Origin: Zhengitettix transpicula
Lineage: Eukaryota > Arthropoda > Insecta > Orthoptera > Tetrigidae
DNA: 64,000 nucleotides
Reading direction: 5' to 3'
NCBI GenBank assembly: GCA_037074705.1
Contig: JAYJMR010000076.1
Location: 62,001 to 126,000, forward strand
Shown here: positions 22,309 to 36,333 of the stretch, in pieces
Numbering within the stretch: position 1 is the stretch's first letter
Layout: each line of letters starts with the position of its first letter
The notes under the pieces: model-generated
Told to the model about the DNA's origin: nothing
What the model saw: only the letters and a program-made list of their open reading frames with translations
Database searches by the model: none
Made by a program: the position numbers and the translations under genes

Positions 22309-24080
22309 TTATTTCATAATAAATGACTCGTTCTTTATAAAAATTACTCAAACCAGCACTTCTAAAATCTTAATCTATTAATATTAATTAATATATCCCA
22401 ATATTTCGACGTTTCGACGACAAGTTTGGAATTTCACCAACCAAGAATCTTCAAATAACAAAGTCTTATTTCATAATAAATGACTCGTTCTTTATAAAAA
22501 TTACTCAAACCTGCACTTCTAAAATCTTAATCCATTAATATTAATTAATATATCGTAATATTTCGACGTTTCGACGACAAGTTTGGAATTTCACCAACCA
22601 AGAATCTTCAAATAACCAAGTCTTATTTCATAATAAATGACTCGTTCTTTATAGAAATTACTCAAACCAGCACTTCTAAAATCTAAATCCATTAATATTA
22701 ATTAATATATCGTAATATTTCGACGTTTCGACGACAAGTTTGGAATTTCACCAACCAAGTATCTTCAAATAACAAAGTCTTATTTCATAATAAATGACTC
22801 GTTCTTTATAAAAATTACTCAAACCTGCACTTTTAAAATCTTAATCCATTAATATTAATTAATATATCGTAATATTTCGACGTTTCGACGACAAGTTTGG
22901 AATTTCACCAACCAAGAATCTTCAAATAACAAAGTCTTATTTCATAATAAATGACTCGTTCTTTATAAAAATTACTCAATCCTGCACTTCTAAAATCTTA
23001 ATCCATTAATATTAATTAATATATCGTAATATTTCGACGTTTCGACGACAAGTTTGGAATTTCACCAACCAAGAATCTTCAAATAACAAAGTCTTATTTC
23101 ATAATAAATGACTCGTTCTTTATAAAAATTACTCAAACCTGCACTTCTAAAATCTTAATCTATTAATATTAATTAATATATCCCAATATTTCGACGTTTC
23201 GACGACAAGTTTGTAATTTCACCAACCAAGAATCTTCAAATAACAAAGTCTTATATCATAATAAATGACTCGTTCTTTATAAAAATTACTCAAACCTGCA
23301 CTTCTAAAATCTTAATCCATTAATATTAATTAATATATCGTAATATTTCGACGTTTCGACGACAAGTTTGGAATTTCACCAACCAAGAATCTTCAAATAA
23401 CAAAGTCTTATTTCATAATAAATGACTCGTTCTTTATAAAAATTACTCAAACCTGCACTTCTAAAATCTTAATCCATTAATATTAATTAATATATCGTAA
23501 TATTTCGACGTTTCGACGACAAGTTTGGAATTTCACCAACCAAGAATCTTCAAATAACAAAGTCTTATTTCATAATAAATGACTCGTTCTTTATAAAAAT
23601 TACTCAAACCAGCACTTCTAAAATCTTAATCCATTAATATTAATTAATATATCGTAATATTTCGACGTTTCGACGACAAGTTTGGAATTTCACCAACCAA
23701 GAATCTTCAAATAACCAAGTCTTATTTCATAATAAATGACTCGTTCTTTATAAAAATTCTCAAACCTGCACTTCTAAAATCTTAATCCATTAATATTAAT
23801 TAATATATCGTAATATTTCGACGTTTCGACGACAAGTTTGGAATTTCACCAACCAAGAATCTTCAAATAACAAAGTCTTATTTCATAATAAATGACTCGT
23901 TCTTTATAAAAATTACTCAAACCTGCACTTCTAAAATCTTAATCTATTAATATTAATTAATATATCGTAATATTTCGACGTTTCGACGACAAGTTTGGAA
24001 TTTCACCAACCAAGAATCTTCAAATAACAAAGTCTTATTTCATAATAAATGACTCGTTCTTTATAAAAATTACTCAAACC
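22221..24080 (+). repeat. duplicated block, offset 3,451 bp, copy 2
   Basis: Second copy of 18770-20629. I noted only a few differences, for example atagaaatt at 22652 and cacttttaaaatc near 22829, where copy 1 has the consensus. It ends at 24080, where cctgcac replaces the ccggcac of copy 1. The copies are separated by about 1.6 kb of other monomers that have themselves been copied to 27085. Confidence 0.92.
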
Positions 24081-25293
24081 TGCACTTCTAAAATCTTAAT
24101 CCATTAATATTAATTAATATATCGTAATATTTCGACGTTTCGACGACAAGTTTGGAATTTCACCAACCAAGAATCTTCAAATAACAAAGTCTTATTTCAT
24201 AATAAATGACTCGTTCTTTATAAAAATTACTCAAACCTGCACTTCTAAAATCTTAATCCATTAATATTAATTAATGTATCGTAATATTTCGACGTTTCGA
24301 CGACAAGTTTGGAATTTCACCAACCAAGAATCTTCAAATAACAAAGTCTTATTTCATAATAAATGACTCGTTCTTTATAAAAATTACTCAAACCTGAACT
24401 TCTAAAATCTTAATCTATTAATATTAATTATTATATCGTAATATTTCGACGTTTCGACGACAAGTTTGGAATTTCACCAACCAAGAATCTTCAAATAACA
24501 AAGTCTTATATCATAATAAATGACTCGTTCTTTATAAAAATTACTCAAACCTGCACTTCTAAAATCTTAATCCATTAATATTAATTAATATATCGTAATA
24601 TTTCGACGTTTCGACGACAAGTTTGGAATTTCACCAACCAAGAATCTTCAAATAACAAAGTCTTATTTCATAATAAATGACTCGTTCTTTATAAAAATTA
24701 CTCAAACCTACACTTCTAAAATCTAAATCCATTAATATTAATTAATATATCGTAATATTTCGACGTTTCGACGACAAGTTTGGAATTTCACCAACCAAGA
24801 ATCTTCAAATAACAAAGTCTTATTTCATAATAAATGACTCGTTCTTTATAAAAATTACTCAAACCTGCACTTCTAAATCTTAATCTATTAATATTAATTA
24901 ATATATCGTAATATTTCGACGTTTCGACGACAAGTTTGGAATTTCACCAACCAAGAAACTAAAAATAACAAAGTCTTATTTCATAATAAATGACTCGTTC
25001 TTTATAAAAATTACTCAAACCTGCACTTCTAAAATCTTAATCCATTAATCTTAATTAATATATCGTAATATTTCGACGTTTCGACGACAAGTTTGGAATT
25101 TCACCAACCAAGAATCTTCAAATAACAAAGTCTTATTTCATAATAAATGACTCGTTCTTTATAAAAATTACTCAAACCGGCACTTCTAAAATCTTAATCT
25201 ATTAATATTAATTAATATGTCCCAATATTTCGACGTTTCGACGACAAGTTTGGAATTTCACCAACCAAGAATCTTCAAATAACAAAGTCTTAT
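23784..25293 (+). repeat. duplicated block, offset 2,197-2,198 bp, copy 1
   Basis: Matches 25981-27491. Shared variants: ttaatgtatc (24271), cctgaactt (24394), taattattat (24426), cttatatcat (24506), cctacactt with aatctaaatcc (24707-24730), aaactaaaa (24956), ccattaatct (25042) and ccggcac with tatgtcccaat (25176-25222). The single difference I saw is a one-base loss, cttctaaatctt near 24877, in this copy. Offset is 14 monomers. Confidence 0.92.
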
Positions 25294-25980
25294 ATCATAA
25301 TAAATGACTCGTTCTTTATAAAAATTACTCAAACCTGCACTTCTAAAATCTTAATCTATTAATATTAATTAATATATCGTAATATTTCGACGTTTCGACG
25401 ACAAGTTTGGAATTTCACCAACCAAGAATCTTCAAATAACAAAGTCTTATTTCATAATAAATGACTCGTTCTTTATAAAAATTACTCAAACCTACACTTC
25501 TAAAATCTAAATCCATTAATATTAATTAATATATCGTAATATTTCGACGTTTCGACGACAAGTTTGGAATTTCACCAACCAAGAATCTTCAAATAACAAA
25601 GTCTTATATCATAATAAATGACTCGTTCTTTATAAAAATTACTCAAACCTGCACTTCTAAAATCTTAATCTGTTAATATTAATTAATATATCGTTATATT
25701 TCGACGTTTCGACGACAAGTTTGGAATTTCACCAACCAAGAATCTTCAAATAACAAAGTCTTATATCATAATAAATGACTCGTTCTTTATAAAAATTACT
25801 CAAACCTGCACTTCTAAAATCTTAATCTATTAATATTAATTAATATATCGTAATATTTCGACGTTTCGACGACAAGTTTGGAATTTCACCAACCAAGAAT
25901 CTTCAAATAACAAAGTCTTATTTCATAATAAATGACTCGTTCTTTATAAAAATTACTCAAACCTACACTTCTAAAATCTA

Positions 25981-27491
25981 AATCCATTAATATTAATTAA
26001 TATATCGTAATATTTCGACGTTTCGACGACAAGTTTGGAATTTCACCAACCAAGAATCTTCAAATAACAAAGTCTTATTTCATAATAAATGACTCGTTCT
26101 TTATAAAAATTACTCAAACCTGCACTTCTAAAATCTTAATCTATTAATATTAATTAATATATCGTAATATTTCGACGTTTCGACGACAAGTTTGGAATTT
26201 CACCAACCAAGAATCTTCAAATAACAAAGTCTTATTTCATAATAAATGACTCGTTCTTTATAAAAATTACTCAAACCTGCACTTCTAAAATCTTAATCCA
26301 TTAATATTAATTAATATATCGTAATATTTCGACGTTTCGACGACAAGTTTGGAATTTCACCAACCAAGAATCTTCAAATAACAAAGTCTTATTTCATAAT
26401 AAATGACTCGTTCTTTATAAAAATTACTCAAACCTGCACTTCTAAAATCTTAATCCATTAATATTAATTAATGTATCGTAATATTTCGACGTTTCGACGA
26501 CAAGTTTGGAATTTCACCAACCAAGAATCTTCAAATAACAAAGTCTTATTTCATAATAAATGACTCGTTCTTTATAAAAATTACTCAAACCTGAACTTCT
26601 AAAATCTTAATCTATTAATATTAATTATTATATCGTAATATTTCGACGTTTCGACGACAAGTTTGGAATTTCACCAACCAAGAATCTTCAAATAACAAAG
26701 TCTTATATCATAATAAATGACTCGTTCTTTATAAAAATTACTCAAACCTGCACTTCTAAAATCTTAATCCATTAATATTAATTAATATATCGTAATATTT
26801 CGACGTTTCGACGACAAGTTTGGAATTTCACCAACCAAGAATCTTCAAATAACAAAGTCTTATTTCATAATAAATGACTCGTTCTTTATAAAAATTACTC
26901 AAACCTACACTTCTAAAATCTAAATCCATTAATATTAATTAATATATCGTAATATTTCGACGTTTCGACGACAAGTTTGGAATTTCACCAACCAAGAATC
27001 TTCAAATAACAAAGTCTTATTTCATAATAAATGACTCGTTCTTTATAAAAATTACTCAAACCTGCACTTCTAAAATCTTAATCTATTAATATTAATTAAT
27101 ATATCGTAATATTTCGACGTTTCGACGACAAGTTTGGAATTTCACCAACCAAGAAACTAAAAATAACAAAGTCTTATTTCATAATAAATGACTCGTTCTT
27201 TATAAAAATTACTCAAACCTGCACTTCTAAAATCTTAATCCATTAATCTTAATTAATATATCGTAATATTTCGACGTTTCGACGACAAGTTTGGAATTTC
27301 ACCAACCAAGAATCTTCAAATAACAAAGTCTTATTTCATAATAAATGACTCGTTCTTTATAAAAATTACTCAAACCGGCACTTCTAAAATCTTAATCTAT
27401 TAATATTAATTAATATGTCCCAATATTTCGACGTTTCGACGACAAGTTTGGAATTTCACCAACCAAGAATCTTCAAATAACAAAGTCTTAT
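25981..27491 (+). repeat. duplicated block, offset 2,197-2,198 bp, copy 2
   Basis: Second copy of 23784-25293, ending where cttatttcat replaces cttatatcat. Between the copies (about 25294-25980) lie monomers that repeat smaller pieces of the same block (cctacacttc at 25491 and 25961; cttatatcat near 25291, 25605 and 25762). Confidence 0.92.
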
Positions 27492-28429
27492 TTCATAATA
27501 AATGACTCGTTCTTTATAAAAATTACTCAAACCAGCACTTCTAAAATCTTAATCCATTAATATTAATTAATATATCGTAATATTTCGACGTTTCGACGAC
27601 AAGTTTGGAATTTCACCAACCAAGAATCTTCAAATAACAAAGTCTTATTTCATAATAAATGACTCGTTCTTTATAAAAATTACTCAAACCTGCACTTCTA
27701 AAATCTTAATCCATTAATATTAATTAATATATCGTAATATTTCGACGTTTCGACGACAAGTTTGGAATTTCACCAACCAAGAATCTTCAAATAACAAAGA
27801 CTTATTTCATAATAAATGACTCGTTCTTTATAAAAATTACTCAAACCAGCACTTCTAAAATCTTAATCTATTAATATTAATTAATATATCCCAATATTTC
27901 GACGTTTCGACGACAAGTTTGGAATTTTACCAACCAAGAATCTTCAAATAACAAAGTCTTATTTCATAATAAATGACTCGTTCTTTATAAAAATTACTCA
28001 AACCTGCACTTCTAAAATCTTAATCTATTAATATTAATTAATATATCGTAATATTTCGACGTTTCGACGACAAGTTTGGAATTTCACCAACCAAGAAACT
28101 AAAAATAACAAAGTCTTATTTCATAATAAATGACTCGTTCTTTATAAAAATTACTCAAACCTGCACTTCTAAAATCTTAATCCATTAATATTAATTAATA
28201 TATCGTAATATTTCGACGTTTCGACGACAAGTTTGGAATTTCACCAACCAAGAATCTTCAAATAACAAAGTCTTATTTCATAATAAATGACTCGTTCTTT
28301 ATAAAAATTACTCAAACCAGCATTTCTAAAATCTTAATCCTTTAATATTAATTAATATATCGTAATATTTCGACGTTTCGACGACAAGTTTGGAATTTCA
28401 CCAACCAAGAATCTTCAAATAACAAAGTC
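27085..28429 (+). repeat. duplicated block, offset about 6,120 bp, copy 2
   Basis: Second copy of 20966-22308 without the two single-base deletions. Its first quarter (27085-27491) also matches 24888-25293, and its right part (27697-28429) is repeated again at 28641, so this sequence sits where several overlapping duplications meet. Confidence 0.92.
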
Positions 28430-28640
28430 ATATTTCATAATAAATTATTCGTTCTTTATAAAAATTACTCAAACCAGCACTTCTAAAATCTTAATCCATT
28501 AATATTAATTAAAATATCGTAATATTTCGACGTTTCGACGACAAGTTTGGAATTTCACCAACCAAGAATCTTCAAATAAAAAAATGTCTTATTTCATAAT
28601 AAATGACTCGTTCTTTATAAAAATTACTCAAACCTGCACG
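27697..28640 (+). repeat. 944-bp six-monomer block, copy 1
   Basis: A six-monomer unit of 944 bp, 2 bp longer than 6 x 157 because one monomer has aaataaaaaaatgtc in place of aaataacaaagtc (about 28575). Further shared markers are aaagactta (27796), ggaattttacc (27921), ccagcattt (28318), gtcatatttc with aattattcg (28427-28450) and cacgtctaaa (28637). It overlaps the 6,120-bp duplication, so it arose after or together with it. Confidence 0.95.
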
Positions 28641-29657
28641 TCTAAAATCTTAATCCATTAATATTAATTAATATATCGTAATATTTCGACGTTTCGACGA
28701 CAAGTTTGGAATTTCACCAACCAAGAATCTTCAAATAACAAAGACTTATTTCATAATAAATGACTCGTTCTTTATAAAAATTACTCAAACCAGCACTTCT
28801 AAAATCTTAATCTATTAATATTAATTAATATATCCCAATATTTCGACGTTTCGACGACAAGTTTGGAATTTTACCAACCAAGAATCTTCAAATAACAAAG
28901 TCTTATTTCATAATAAATGACTCGTTCTTTATAAAAATTACTCAAACCTGCACTTCTAAAATCTTAATCTATTAATATTAATTAATATATCGTAATATTT
29001 CGACGTTTCGACGACAAGTTTGGAATTTCACCAACCAAGAAACTAAAAATAACAAAGTCTTATTTCATAATAAATGACTCGTTCTTTATAAAAATTACTC
29101 AAACCTGCACTTCTAAAATCTTAATCCATTAATATTAATTAATATATCGTAATATTTCGACGTTTCGACGACAAGTTTGGAATTTCACCAACCAAGAATC
29201 TTCAAATAACAAAGTCTTATTTCATAATAAATGACTCGTTCTTTATAAAAATTACTCAAACCAGCATTTCTAAAATCTTAATCCTTTAATATTAATTAAT
29301 ATATCGTAATATTTCGACGTTTCGACGACAAGTTTGGAATTTCACCAACCAAGAATCTTCAAATAACAAAGTCATATTTCATAATAAATTATTCGTTCTT
29401 TATAAAAATTACTCAAACCAGCACTTCTAAAATCTTAATCCATTAATATTAATTAAAATATCGTAATATTTCGACGTTTCGACGACAAGTTTGGAATTTC
29501 ACCAACCAAGAATCTTCAAATAAAAAAATGTCTTATTTCATAATAAATGACTCGTTCTTTATAAAAATTACTCAAACCTGCACGTCTAAAATCTTAATCC
29601 ATTAATATTAATTAATATATCGTAATATTTCGACGTTTCGACGACAAGTTTGGAATT
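28641..29657 (+). repeat. 944-bp six-monomer block, copy 2
   Basis: Adjoining tandem copy of 27697-28713, identical as far as I can read. Identity stops at about 29657, where ggaattttcacc has one extra t. The rare cacgtctaaa and aaaaaaatgtc variants occur exactly twice in the window, once per copy. Confidence 0.95.
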
Positions 29658-32600
29658 TTCACCAACCAAGAATCTTCAAATAACAAAGTCTTATTTCATA
29701 ATAAATGACTCGTTCTTTATAAAAATTACTCAAACCAGCACTTCTAAAATCTTAATCCATTAATATTAATTAATATATCGTAATATTTCGACGTTTCGAC
29801 GACAAGTTTGGAATTTCACCAACCAAGAATCTTCAAATAACAAAGTCTTATTTCATAATAAATGACTCGTTCTTTATAAAAATTACTCAAACCAGCATTT
29901 CTAAAATCTTAATCCTTTAATATTAATTAATATATCGTAATATTTCGACGTTTCGACGACAAGTTTGGAATTTCACCAACCAAGAATCTTCAAATAACAA
30001 AGCCTTATTTCATAATAAATGACTCGTTCTTTATAAAAATTACTCAAACCAGCACTTTTAAAATCTTAATCCATTAATATTAATTAATATATCGTAATAT
30101 TTCGACGTTTCGACGACAAGTTTGGAATTTCACCAACCAAGAATCTTCAAATAACAAAGTCTTATTTCATAATAAATGACTCGTTCTTTTTAAAAATTAC
30201 TCAAACCTGCACTTCTAAAATCTTAATCCATTAATATTAATTAATATATCGTAATATTTCGACGTTTCGACGACAAGTTTGGAATTTCACCAACCAAGAA
30301 TCTTCAAATAACAAAGTCTTATTTCATAATAAATGACTCGTTCTTTATAAAAATTACTCAAACCTGCACTTCTAAAATCTTAATCTATTAATATTAATTA
30401 ATATATCCCAATATTTCGACGTTTCGACGACAAGTTTGGAATTTCACCAACCAAGAATCTTCAAATAACAAAGTCCTATTTCATAATAAATGACTCGTTC
30501 TTTATAAAAATTACTCAAACCTGCACTCCTAAAATCTTAATCCATTAATATTAATTAATATATCGTAATATTTCGACGTTTCGACGACAAGTTTGGAATT
30601 TCACCAACCAAGAATCTTCAAATAACAAAGTCTTATTTCACAATAAATGACTCGTTCTTTATAAAAATTACTCAAACCAGCACTTCTAAAATCTTAATCT
30701 ATTAATATTTATTAATATGTCCCAATATTTCGACGTTTCGACGACAAGTTTGGAATTTCACCAACCAAGAATCTTCAAATAACAAAGTCTTATTTCATAA
30801 TAAATGACTCGTTCTTTATAAAAATTACTCAAACCAGCACTTCTAAAATCTTAATCCATTAATATTAATAAATATATCGTAATATTTCGACGTTTCGACG
30901 ACAAGTTTGGAATTTCACCAACCAAGAATCTTAAAATAACAAAGTCTTATTTCATAATAAATAACTCGTTCTTTATAAAAATTACTCAAACCGGCACTTC
31001 TAAAATCTTAATCCATTAATATTAATTAATATATCGTAATATTTCGACGTTTCGACGACAAGTTTGGAATTTCACCAACCAAGAATCTTCAAATAACAAA
31101 GTCTTATTTCATAATAAATGACTCGTTCTTTATAAAAATTACTCAAACCAGCACTTCTAAAATCTAAATCCATTAATATTAATTAATATATCGTAATATT
31201 TCGACGTTTCGACGACAAGTTTGGAATTTCACCAACCAAGAATCTTCAAATAACAAAGTCTTATTTCATAATAAATGACTCGTTCTTTATAAAAATTACT
31301 CAAACCTGCACTTCTAAAATCTTAATCCATTAATATTAATTAATATATCGTAATATTTCGACGTTTCGACGACAAGTTTGGAATTTCACCAACCAAGAAT
31401 CTTCAAATAACAAAGTCTTATTTCAAAATAAATGACTCGTTCTTATAAAAATTACTCAAACCTGCACTTCTAAAATCTTAATCCATTAATATTAATTAAT
31501 ATATCGTAATATTTCGACGTTTCGACGACAAGTTTGGAATTTCACCAACCAAGAATCTTCAAATAACAAAGTATTATTTCATAATAAATGACTCGTTCTT
31601 TATAAAAATTACTCAAACCTGCACTTCTAAAATCTTAATCCATTAATATTAATTAATATATCGTAATATTTCGACGTTTCGACGACAAGTTTGGAATTTC
31701 ACCAACCAAGAATCTTCAAATAACAAAGTCTTATTTCATAATAAATGACTCGTTCTTTATAAAAATTACTCAAACCTGAACTTCTAAAATCTTAATCTAT
31801 TAATATTAATTATTATATCGTAATATTTCGACGTTTCGACGACAAGTTTGGAATTTCACCAACCAAGAATCTTCAAATAACAAAGTCTTATTTCATAATA
31901 AATGACTCGTTCTTTATAAAACTTACTCAAACCTGCACTTCTAAAATCTTAATCCATTAATATTAATTAATATATCGTAATATTTCGACGTTTCGACGAC
32001 AAGTTTGGAATTTCACCAACCAAGAATCTTCAAATAACAAAGTCTTATTTCATAATAAATGACTCGTTCTTTATAAAAATTACTCAAACCTGCACTTCTA
32101 AAATCCTAATCTATTAATATTAATTAATATATCGTAATATTTCGACGTTTCGACGACAAGTTTGGAATTTCACCAACCAAGAAACTAAAAATAACAAAGT
32201 CTTATTTCATAATAAATGACTCGTTCTTTATAAAAATTACTCAAACCTGCACTTCTAAAATCTTAATCCATTAATAATAATTAATATATCGTAATATTTC
32301 GACGTTTCGACGACAAGTTTGGAATTTCACCAACCAAGAAACTAAAAATAACAAAGTCTTATTTCATAATAAATGACTCGTTCTTTATAAAAATTACTCA
32401 AACCTGCATTTCTAAAATCTTAATCCATTAATATTAATTAATATATCGTAATATTTCGACGTTTCGACGACAAGTTTGGAATTTCACCAACCAAGAATCT
32501 TCAAATAACAAAGTCTTATTTCATAATAAATGACTCGTTCTTTATAAAAATTACTCAAACCTGCACTTCTAAAATCTTAATCCATTAAAATTAATTAATA

Positions 32601-34839
32601 TATCGTAATATTTCGACGTTTCGACGACAAGTTTGGAATTTCACCAACCAAGAATCTTCAAATAACAAAGTCTTATTTCATAATAAATGACTCGTTCTTT
32701 ATAAAAATTACTCAAACCAGCACTTCTAAAATCTTAATCTATTAATATTCAATAATATATCGTAATATTTCGACGTTTCGACGACAAGTTTGGAATTTCA
32801 CCAACAAAGAATCTTCAAATAACAAAGTCTTATTCATAATAAATGACTCGTTCTTTATAAAAATTACTCAAACCTGCACTTCTAAAATCTTAATCCATTA
32901 ATATTAATTAATATATCGTAATATTTCGACTTTTCGACGACAAGTTTGGAATTTCACCAACCAAGAAACTAAAAATAACAAAGTCTTATTTCATAATAAA
33001 TGACTCGTTCTTTATAAAAATTACTCAAACCTGCACTTCTAAAATCTTAATCCATTAATATTAATTAATATATCGTAATATTTCGACGTTTCGACGACAA
33101 GTTTGGAATTTCACCAACCAAGAATCTTCAAATAACAAAGTCTTATTTCATAATAAATGACTCGTTGTTTATAAAAATTACTCAAACCAGCACTTCTAAA
33201 ATCTTAATCTATTAATATTAATTAATATATCCCAATATTTCGACGTTTCGACGACAAGTTTGGAATTTCACCAACCAAGAATCTTCAAATAACAAAGTCT
33301 TATTTCATAATAAATAACTCGTTCTTTATAAAAATTACTCAAACCTGCACTTCTAAAATCCTAATCTATTAATATTAATTAATATATCGTAATATTTCGA
33401 CGTTTCGACGACAAGTTTGGAATTTCACCAACCAAGAATCTTCAAATAACAAAGTCTTATTTCATAATAAATGACTCGTTCTTTATAAAAATTACTCAAA
33501 CCTGCACTTCTAAAATCTTAATCCATTAATATTAATTAATATATCGTAATATTTCGACGTTTCGACGACAAGTTTGGAATTTCACCAACCAAGAATCTTC
33601 AAAAAACAAAGTCTTATTTCATAATAAATGACTCGTTCTTTATAAAAATTACTCAAACCTGCACTTCTAAAATCTTAATCCATTAATATTAATTAATATA
33701 TCGTAATATTTCGACGTTTCGACGACAAGTTTGGAATTTCACCAACCAAGAATCTTCAAATAACAAAGTCTTATTTCATAATAAATGACTCGTTCTTTAT
33801 AAAAATTACTCAAACCTGCACTTCTAAAATTTTAACCCATTAATATTAATTAATATATCCCAATATTTCGACGTTTCGACGACAAGTTTGGAATTTCACC
33901 AACCAAGAATCTAAAAATAACAAAGTCTTATTTCATAATAAATGACTCGTTCTTTATAAAAATTACTCAAACCTGCACTTCTAAAATCTTAATCTATTAA
34001 TATTAATTAATATATCCCAATATTTCGACGTTTCGACGACAAGTTTGGAATTTCACCAACCAAGAATCTTCAAATAACAAAGTCTTATTTCATAATAAAT
34101 GACTCGTTCTTTATAAAAATTACTCAAACCTGCACTTCTAAAATCTTTTATCTATTAATATTAATTAATATATCGTAATATTTCGACGTTTCGACGACAA
34201 GTTTGGAATTTCACCAACCAAGAATCTTCAAATAACAAAGTCTTATTTCATAATAAATGACTCGTTCTTTATATAAATTACTCAAACCTGCACTTCTTAA
34301 ATCTTAATCTATTAATATTAATTAATATATCCCAATATTTCGACGATTCGATGACAAGTTTGGAATTTCACCAACCAAGAAACTAAAAAATAACAAAGTC
34401 TTATTTCATAATAAATGACTCGTTCTTTATAAAAATTACTCAAACCTGCACTTCTAAAATCTTAATCTATTAATATTAATTAATATATCGTAATATTTCG
34501 ACGTTTCCACGACAAGTTTGGAATTTCACCAACCAAGAATCTAAAAATAACAAAGTCTTATTTCATAATAAATGACTCTTTCTTTATAAAAATTACTCAA
34601 ACCTGCACTTCTAAAATCTTAATCTATTAATATTAATTAATATATCGTAATATTTCGACGTTTCGACGACAAGTTTGGAATTTCACCAACCAAGAAACTA
34701 AAAATAACAAAGTCTTATTTCATAATTAATGACTCGTTCTTTATAAAAATTACTCAAACCTGCACTTCTAAAATCTTAATCTATTAAAATTAATTAATAT
34801 ATCATAATATTTCGACGTTTCGACGACAAGTTTTTAATT

Positions 34840-36333
34840 TCACCAACCAAGAATCTAAAAATAACAAAGTCTTATTTCATAATAAATGACTCGTTCTTTA
34901 TAAAAATTACTCAAACCTGCACTTCTAAAATCTTAATCTATTAATATTAATTAATATATCCCAATATTTTGACGTTTCGACGACAAGTTTGGAATTTCAC
35001 CAACCAAGAAACTAAAAATAACAAAGTCTTATTTCATAATAAATGACTCGTTCTTTATAAAAATTACTCAAAATAGCACTTCTTAAATCTTAATCTATTA
35101 ATATTCATTAATATATCGTAATATTTCGACGTTTCGACGACAAGTTTGGAATTTCACCAACCAAGAATCTAAAAATAACAAAGTCTTATTTCATAATAAA
35201 TGACTCGTTCTTTATAAAAATTACTCAAACCTGAACTTCTAAAATCTTAATCTATTAATATTAATTAATATATCGTAATATTTCGACGTTTCGACGACAA
35301 GTTTGGAATTTCACCAACCAAGAATCTAAAAATAACAAAGTCTTATTTCATAATAAATGACTCGTTCTTTATAAAAATTACTCAAACCTGCACTTCTTAA
35401 ATCTTAATCTATTAATATTCATTAATATATCGTAATATTTCGACGTTTCGACGACAAGTTTGGAATTTCACCAACCAAGAATCTAAAAATAACAAAGTCT
35501 TATTTCATAATAAATGACTCGTTCTTTATAAAAATTACTCAAACCTGCACTTCTAAAATCTTAATCTATTAATATTAATTAATATATCCCAATATTTCGA
35601 CGTTTCGACGACAAGTTTGGAATTTCACCAACCAAGAAACTAAAAATAACAAAGTCTTATTTCATAATAAATGACTCGTTCTTTATAAAAATTACTTAAA
35701 CCTGCACTTCTAAAATCTTAATCTATTAATATTAATTAATATATCGTAATATTTCGACGTTTCGACGACAAGTTTGGAATTTCACCAACCAAGAATCTAA
35801 AAAAAACAAAGTCTTATTTCATAATAAATGACTCGTTCTTTATAAAAATTACTCAAACCTGCACTTCTAAAATCTTAATCTATTAATATTAATTAATATA
35901 TCGTAATATTTCGACGTTTCGACGACAAGTTTGAAATTTCACCAACCAAGAATCTAAAAATAACAAAGTCTTATTTCATAATAAATGACTCGTTCTTTAT
36001 AAAAATTACTCAAACCTGCACTTCTAAAATCTTAATCTATTAATATTAATTAATATATCCCAATATTTTGACGTTTCGACGACAAGTTTGGAATTTCACC
36101 AACCAAGAAACTAAAAATAACAAAGTCTTATTTCATAATAAATGACTCGTTCTTTATAAAAATTACTCAAAATAGCACTTCTTAAATCTTAATCTATTAA
36201 TATTCATTAATATATCGTAATATTTCGACGTTTCGACGACAAGTTTTGGAATTTCACCAACCAAGAATCTAAAAATAACAAAGTCTTATTTCATAATAAA
36301 TGACTCGTTCTTTATAAAAATTACTCAAACCTG
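34840..36333 (+). repeat. 1,099-bp seven-monomer duplication
   Basis: 34840-35233 recurs at 35939-36333. Both contain cccaatattttgacg followed by caaaatagcac with cttcttaaatc and tattcattaat, and the second has one extra t in aagttttgga. The offset is exactly 7 x 157 up to that point. A related piece with cccaatattttgacg lies at 38573 (3,613 bp after 34960), and atataaatt with atctttta recurs from 34143-34280 at 37914-38050 (3,771 bp). The wider 33-40 kb stretch is therefore a mosaic of copies, with some monomers gained or lost between them. Confidence 0.85.
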
